This document shows positions 61,453 to 64,000 of a stretch of 64,000 bases of DNA, one piece after another. The notes beneath the pieces were generated by a model. That model worked only from the letters and a program-made list of their open reading frames with translations, made no database searches and had not been told where the DNA came from. Source of the DNA: Erwinia sp. HDF1-3R (GTDB lineage Bacteria > Pseudomonadota > Gammaproteobacteria > Enterobacterales > Enterobacteriaceae); the NCBI RefSeq assembly GCF_039621855.1, contig NZ_CP155071.1:2356001-2420000 (forward strand). Direction: 5' to 3'. The position numbers and the translations under genes were made by a program. The stretch's first letter is position 1. Each line of letters opens with the position of its first letter.

Positions 61453-62238
61453 TTACGCTTCGTGAGGATCAAGCAGCGACAGGTGATCCAGAAAGCTCAC
61501 CGCAAAGCTGCCGGTGCCGCGTGCGGATGATGCCCGCTCGCTGGCCTGGGCATAAACCGCATGGGCGGCCGCCACCGCCGTCAGCGGATCGGCCGGGGTT
61601 GAGAGGAAGGCAGCAATTAAGCCACCCAGACTGCAACCCGCTCCCGTGACCTGCGTCAGCCGGGCGTCTCCCCCTTCGACAAAAATGGTGCGATCGCCAT
61701 CGGTAATGTAATCCGTCGGGCCGCTTACCGCCGTGATACAGCCAAGCCTGCGCGAGAAAGCCTGAATTGCCGGTAGCGCCGCCTGCGAGGTCAGCGTGGT
61801 TTCAACCCCCTTCCCTCCGCCCTCGCCGCCTGCCAGCGCAATCAGCTCCGAGGCGTTGCCGCGAATCGCGGCAGGCCTGAATTCAAGCAGCCCCTGTACG
61901 ACACGATCGTATTCGACCGCACCTGCGCCGACCGCCACCGGATCCAGCACCCAGGGGACACCCGCATGATGTGCAGCCTGCGCGGCCTGGCGAACCTCCC
62001 CGGCCGTATTGCTCATCAGGCTGGCGGCGTTGATCCAAACCGCACTGGCATGACTGCCGAACACCTTTTGCCAGTCGAGCGCTGCGCCAATTGCGGGTCC
62101 CGCGCCCACCGCCAACAGCACGTTGGCAGAAAGGTTAGCGGCAATATAGTTGGTCAGCCCGTAGCAAAAAGGCTTGTGCTGTTTGATATGGCTGAGCGCC
62201 TCTCGTACTGCGCTGTCGCGCCATGAAAGCTGTTGCAT
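61453..62238 (-). CDS. thiM: Hydroxyethylthiazole kinase ThiM
   Basis: 261 aa (E. coli 262). Conserved ThiM segments: HKPFCYGLTNYIAANLSANV, GAGPAIGAALDWQKVFG, WVLDPVAVGAGAVEYDRVVQ, RGNASELIALAGGEGGGKGV, VSGPTDYITDGDRTIFVEGG, LTQVTGAGCSLGGLIAAFLS (catalytic Cys/anion hole GAGC). It phosphorylates thiazole alcohol for thiamin salvage. ATG 62238 (MQQLSW) is chosen for GAGG upstream. The usual partner thiD does not follow and no TPP riboswitch is visible upstream, where a sulfurtransferase remnant lies instead. This suggests rearrangement of the thiM leader. Confidence 0.9.
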   Translation of the reverse strand: MQQLSWRDSAVREALSHIKQHKPFCYGLTNYIAANLSANVLLAVGAGPAIGAALDWQKVFGSHASAVWINAASLMSNTAGEVRQAAQAAHHAGVPWVLDPVAVGAGAVEYDRVVQGLLEFRPAAIRGNASELIALAGGEGGGKGVETTLTSQAALPAIQAFSRRLGCITAVSGPTDYITDGDRTIFVEGGDARLTQVTGAGCSLGGLIAAFLSTPADPLTAVAAAHAVYAQASERASSARGTGSFAVSFLDHLSLLDPHEA

Positions 62239-62275
62239 AATAAACCTCATCACCCTGGTAGAAAAAAATCGTCAG

Positions 62276-62425
62276 TCAGCGGATAAAGATGCCTCTTCCC
62301 TGCCCCTTTTCAAGCGGCAGGCCGGGATCGCTCAGCCAGCCGTTTAGCGAATCATCATACAGTCGCAGAGACTGCGGATCTTCGCCTGCGACGGTAAACG
62401 CCAGCGCCAGCCCGGCCGCGTTGTG
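62276..62425 (-). pseudogene. Sulfurtransferase (SseA-like) C-terminal remnant
   Basis: The minus-strand frame reads AAGLALAFTVAGEDPQSLRL, YDDSLNGWLSDPGLPLEKGQ and stops at 62276. This matches the end of thiosulfate/3-mercaptopyruvate sulfurtransferases (ALAL...VALYDGSWxEWxxDPxLPVE). The catalytic CGSG loop and everything before it are gone; the break coincides with the start of the short repeats at 62421. Confidence 0.65.
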
Positions 62426-62567
62426 AGTCCGGAAATTTTGATTGTGAGCCAGCGGCGATAAATGCGAGTCCATTTGCAGTTATTGTGAGTCCGCGCCCGA
62501 TTTCAGTTGCAGTATTGTGAGCCAAAATTAGCGCTGATTGCGAGTCCGGCCGTTTTCGGTTGCGAGC
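62421..62567. repeat. Iteron-like array of TTG(T/C)GAG(T/C)C repeats
   Basis: Seven copies of a 9-10-bp motif (ATTGTGAGTCC, ATTGCGAGCC and variants) occur in one orientation, starting at about 62421, 62442, 62462, 62482, 62514, 62536 and 62559. Spacing is mostly 20-24 bp, about two helical turns. The array begins where the sulfurtransferase remnant breaks and ends about 80 bp before hcp. Its function is unknown. Confidence 0.75.
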
Positions 62568-62645
62568 CGCTACACTTAATCCTTGATTTATCTCTATGCA
62601 AGGATAAAAATCCATGCTCTTGACATGGAATTACGGAGTTGAGCG

Positions 62646-63134
62646 ATGACTATATCTGTTTACTTATGGCTTGAAGATGATTGTGGTACACCGATAAATG
62701 GTTGCGTTGATGTGAACGGCAGAGATGGAAGCATCGAAGTATTAGAACTAATGCATTCTGTTGAGCAACCTACAGATCATTTGACAGGAAAGGCTACGGC
62801 GAAACGCTTGCATAGCTCCTATGCGTTTATGAAAAGCATTGATAGCTCATCCTCTTACCTTTACAAAGCTCTTTCATCCGGTCAGACCTTGAAAAAGGCG
62901 GTATTTAAGTTCTACCGAATCAACTATAGCGGACAGGAAGAGGAATACTTTCGAACGACCATTGAGAATGTAAAAGTAACCGAGATAGAGCCTTTCATGA
63001 TGAATATAAAAAAACCGCAATGGGAAAGGCACGACCATCTGGAATACGTTGATTTAGCTTACGAAAAAATCACATGGCACTATCTGGACGGTAACATTAT
63101 TCATACTGACTCATGGAAAGGGCGGGCAGCATAA
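62646..63134 (+). CDS. hcp: Orphan Hcp, T6SS tube protein / effector carrier
   Basis: 162 aa. Hcp pattern throughout: TISVYLWLEDDCGTPINGCV, DVNGRDGSIEVLELMHSVEQ, PTDHLTGKATAKRLHSSYAF, KSIDSSSSYLYKALSSGQTL, then DLAYEKITWHYLDGNIIHTD. It is clearly diverged from the Hcp at 43911-44396 outside the core motifs. Its stop overlaps the ATG of the next gene (TAATG), giving coupled translation. No T6SS core genes are present, so it serves a system elsewhere and delivers the Tlde1-like effector that follows. Confidence 0.92.
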   Translation: MTISVYLWLEDDCGTPINGCVDVNGRDGSIEVLELMHSVEQPTDHLTGKATAKRLHSSYAFMKSIDSSSSYLYKALSSGQTLKKAVFKFYRINYSGQEEEYFRTTIENVKVTEIEPFMMNIKKPQWERHDHLEYVDLAYEKITWHYLDGNIIHTDSWKGRAA

Positions 63135-63496
63135 TGACATGGGAATACGATGTAGCTACACACAAATTCACCCGTAATGGTGAAACGTACACTGCAGATT
63201 ATGCAGGTGCAACAGGGTTTAAAAATGACAGTTCACAAGAGTGCGTAAGCGGTAAAGGTCCGCTCCCCAGAGGCACTTATACAATCGGCTCTCCTCACAA
63301 CTCAGCTCATACAGGCAAATACACCCTTAACCTCACACCGAACCAAAGCAATGCCATGTGTGGACGCTCTGCTTTCCGTATTCACGGCGCAAGCAAGAAG
63401 CACCCTCTGGACTCATCGGAAGGTTGTATTATCGCCCCGATTAGTGTCAGAAAGAGCATTTGGGCTAGTGGTGACAGGGAGTTAAAAGTGAAATGA
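63134..63496 (+). CDS. Tlde1-type T6SS effector (DUF2778, L,D-transpeptidase-like)
   Basis: 120 aa. N-terminus MTWEYDVATHKFTRNGETYT, then GATGFKNDSSQECVSGKGPL, PRGTYTIGSPHNSAHTG, CGRSAFRIHGASKKHPLDSS and SEGCIIAPISVRKSIWASGD. His of RIHG and Cys of SEGC form the L,D-transpeptidase-like active site of the Tlde1 family, which damages peptidoglycan precursors of target cells in the periplasm. Start ATG 63134 overlaps the hcp stop; the longer frame from 63113 lies inside hcp. Its stop overlaps the start of the immunity gene (ATGA). Confidence 0.92.
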   Translation: MTWEYDVATHKFTRNGETYTADYAGATGFKNDSSQECVSGKGPLPRGTYTIGSPHNSAHTGKYTLNLTPNQSNAMCGRSAFRIHGASKKHPLDSSEGCIIAPISVRKSIWASGDRELKVK

Positions 63497-64000
63497 AATA
63501 TATAATCCTTGCCCTTGCAGCTATGGCTTCTCCTGTTGCTATGTCTATGCAGATGACAGGTTTTGGTGCTAACTACTACCAGGATGATTCATCCATTCCA
63601 AACTACGATACCAACATGAATTTATCTCCTCATGTGATTGTTGGCGACAACATCTTTGTTATGGAGTTTAGCAATATTGCAGACATTGCAAAAGCTACTG
63701 GCGTAACAGTTAACCAAGGCGATCAAGCCTCGTGGCTTTGCCTTAAATCTAAAGATGTGGACTACTGGTTTATCTCTGATAATGAGATGGGGCAAGGCGA
63801 TTTAACATCCATTGCACTGACTAAGTCTGGGCAGCAAAAAGGTTGTTCTTCTTACAGTGGTGATTTAAGCGTTTCGATTAAAGGAGTTCCTTTGCTGAAA
63901 GCCCCATTAGAGAAACTTTCATCGATATTCTCAAGCAAGCCTGCTGGCAATGTAATCCAGTATTGCAGTGAAATCAACTATGGTGATTTCACCCAGATTA
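63493..64000 (+). CDS. Tldi1-like periplasmic immunity protein, partial
   Basis: At least 169 aa, cut by the window end. ATG 63493 overlaps the effector stop by 4 bp. A short signal peptide (KYIILALAAMASPVAMS) exports it to the periplasm, where Tlde1 acts. The mature part (GDNIFVMEFSNIADIAKATG, GDQASWLCLKSKDVDYWFIS) has the features of the Tldi immunity proteins that bind and block Tlde1. The assignment rests mainly on position and export. Confidence 0.8.
   Translation, partial: MKYIILALAAMASPVAMSMQMTGFGANYYQDDSSIPNYDTNMNLSPHVIVGDNIFVMEFSNIADIAKATGVTVNQGDQASWLCLKSKDVDYWFISDNEMGQGDLTSIALTKSGQQKGCSSYSGDLSVSIKGVPLLKAPLEKLSSIFSSKPAGNVIQYCSEINYGDFTQI

Noticed and set aside
62239..62420. TPP riboswitch upstream of thiM
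   Set aside because: The conserved CUGAGA and GAUCUGG-type segments are absent; the sequence is a sulfurtransferase remnant.
62401..62580. CRISPR array
   Set aside because: The repeats are only 9-10 bp, unevenly spaced by about 10-20 bp, with no cas genes; this does not fit CRISPR.

Overview
The window reads as chromosomal DNA of a gamma-proteobacterium of the order Enterobacterales, most likely Erwiniaceae (Erwinia/Pantoea type). Grounds: YgiW/BOF and YciG-type stress proteins, a YghA-like SDR, SmvA with a TetR partner, Lhr, ThiM, orphan hcp-effector islands and a colicin A-type bacteriocin, with most genes GC-rich and a few clearly AT-rich. The genus is inferred from style only.

Layout. 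0-4.5 kb: tail of a Gfo/Idh/MocA oxidoreductase, a LacI-type regulator, a PanE-like reductase beside a LysR-tail remnant, a repeat-rich lipoprotein, a BOF-family periplasmic protein and a KGG-repeat stress protein. 5.2-36 kb: a very large sulfur-scavenging supercluster. It holds metNIQ-like importer genes; a CysK-like synthase with a sulfonate/nitrate-type ABC importer split over divergent transcripts; a Tcy/Sna/Cmo-type cluster for modified cysteines (ABC importer, GNAT, two flavin monooxygenases); an orphan SsuA-like binding protein; a TetR-amidohydrolase-MFS operon; and a sulfone/sulfonate operon (ssuD-like, sfnG, FAD/NAD(P) protein, NtaA/DszA-like, MFS, SfnB/DszC-like). The supercluster is interrupted at 12.7-15.8 kb by a pore-forming colicin, its immunity gene and decayed T6SS-like remnants.

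The most striking item is the sigma-54 activator at 25997-27886: an SfnR-like AAA+/Fis protein fused at its C-terminus to a complete SsuA-like periplasmic-binding domain with no signal peptide, so apparently a cytoplasmic sensor made from a transport protein. Its divergent intergenic region has two matching palindromes (TGCTGC-N4-GCAGCA) about three helical turns apart and a -24/-12 element with exact spacing, all pointing at the ssuD-sfnG operon.

36-49.6 kb is accessory: a truncated Tn3-family transposon with its resolvase and res-like palindrome, AT-rich putative effector genes, a GH15 enzyme and an SDR, an intact orphan hcp / toxin-44 / immunity module, a decayed invertase, another flavin monooxygenase, an OBAP lipoprotein, and a 1160-bp Tn3-end-bounded element with matching 5-bp flanks (TATTA). 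This element carries an in-frame hcp::toxin-44 deletion scar and an immunity gene. 48-51.4 kb: SmvR/SmvA-like efflux with two operator palindromes and an Asn-rich AT-rich gene between. 51.4-62.2 kb is mostly housekeeping: lhr, an esterase, a PhoA-type alkaline phosphatase behind a good Pho box, a T6SS-immunity-like lipoprotein beside an effector remnant, a DUF4432 protein and thiM. The window ends in a third orphan hcp island, with a Tlde1-type L,D-transpeptidase-like effector and the start of its periplasmic immunity gene.
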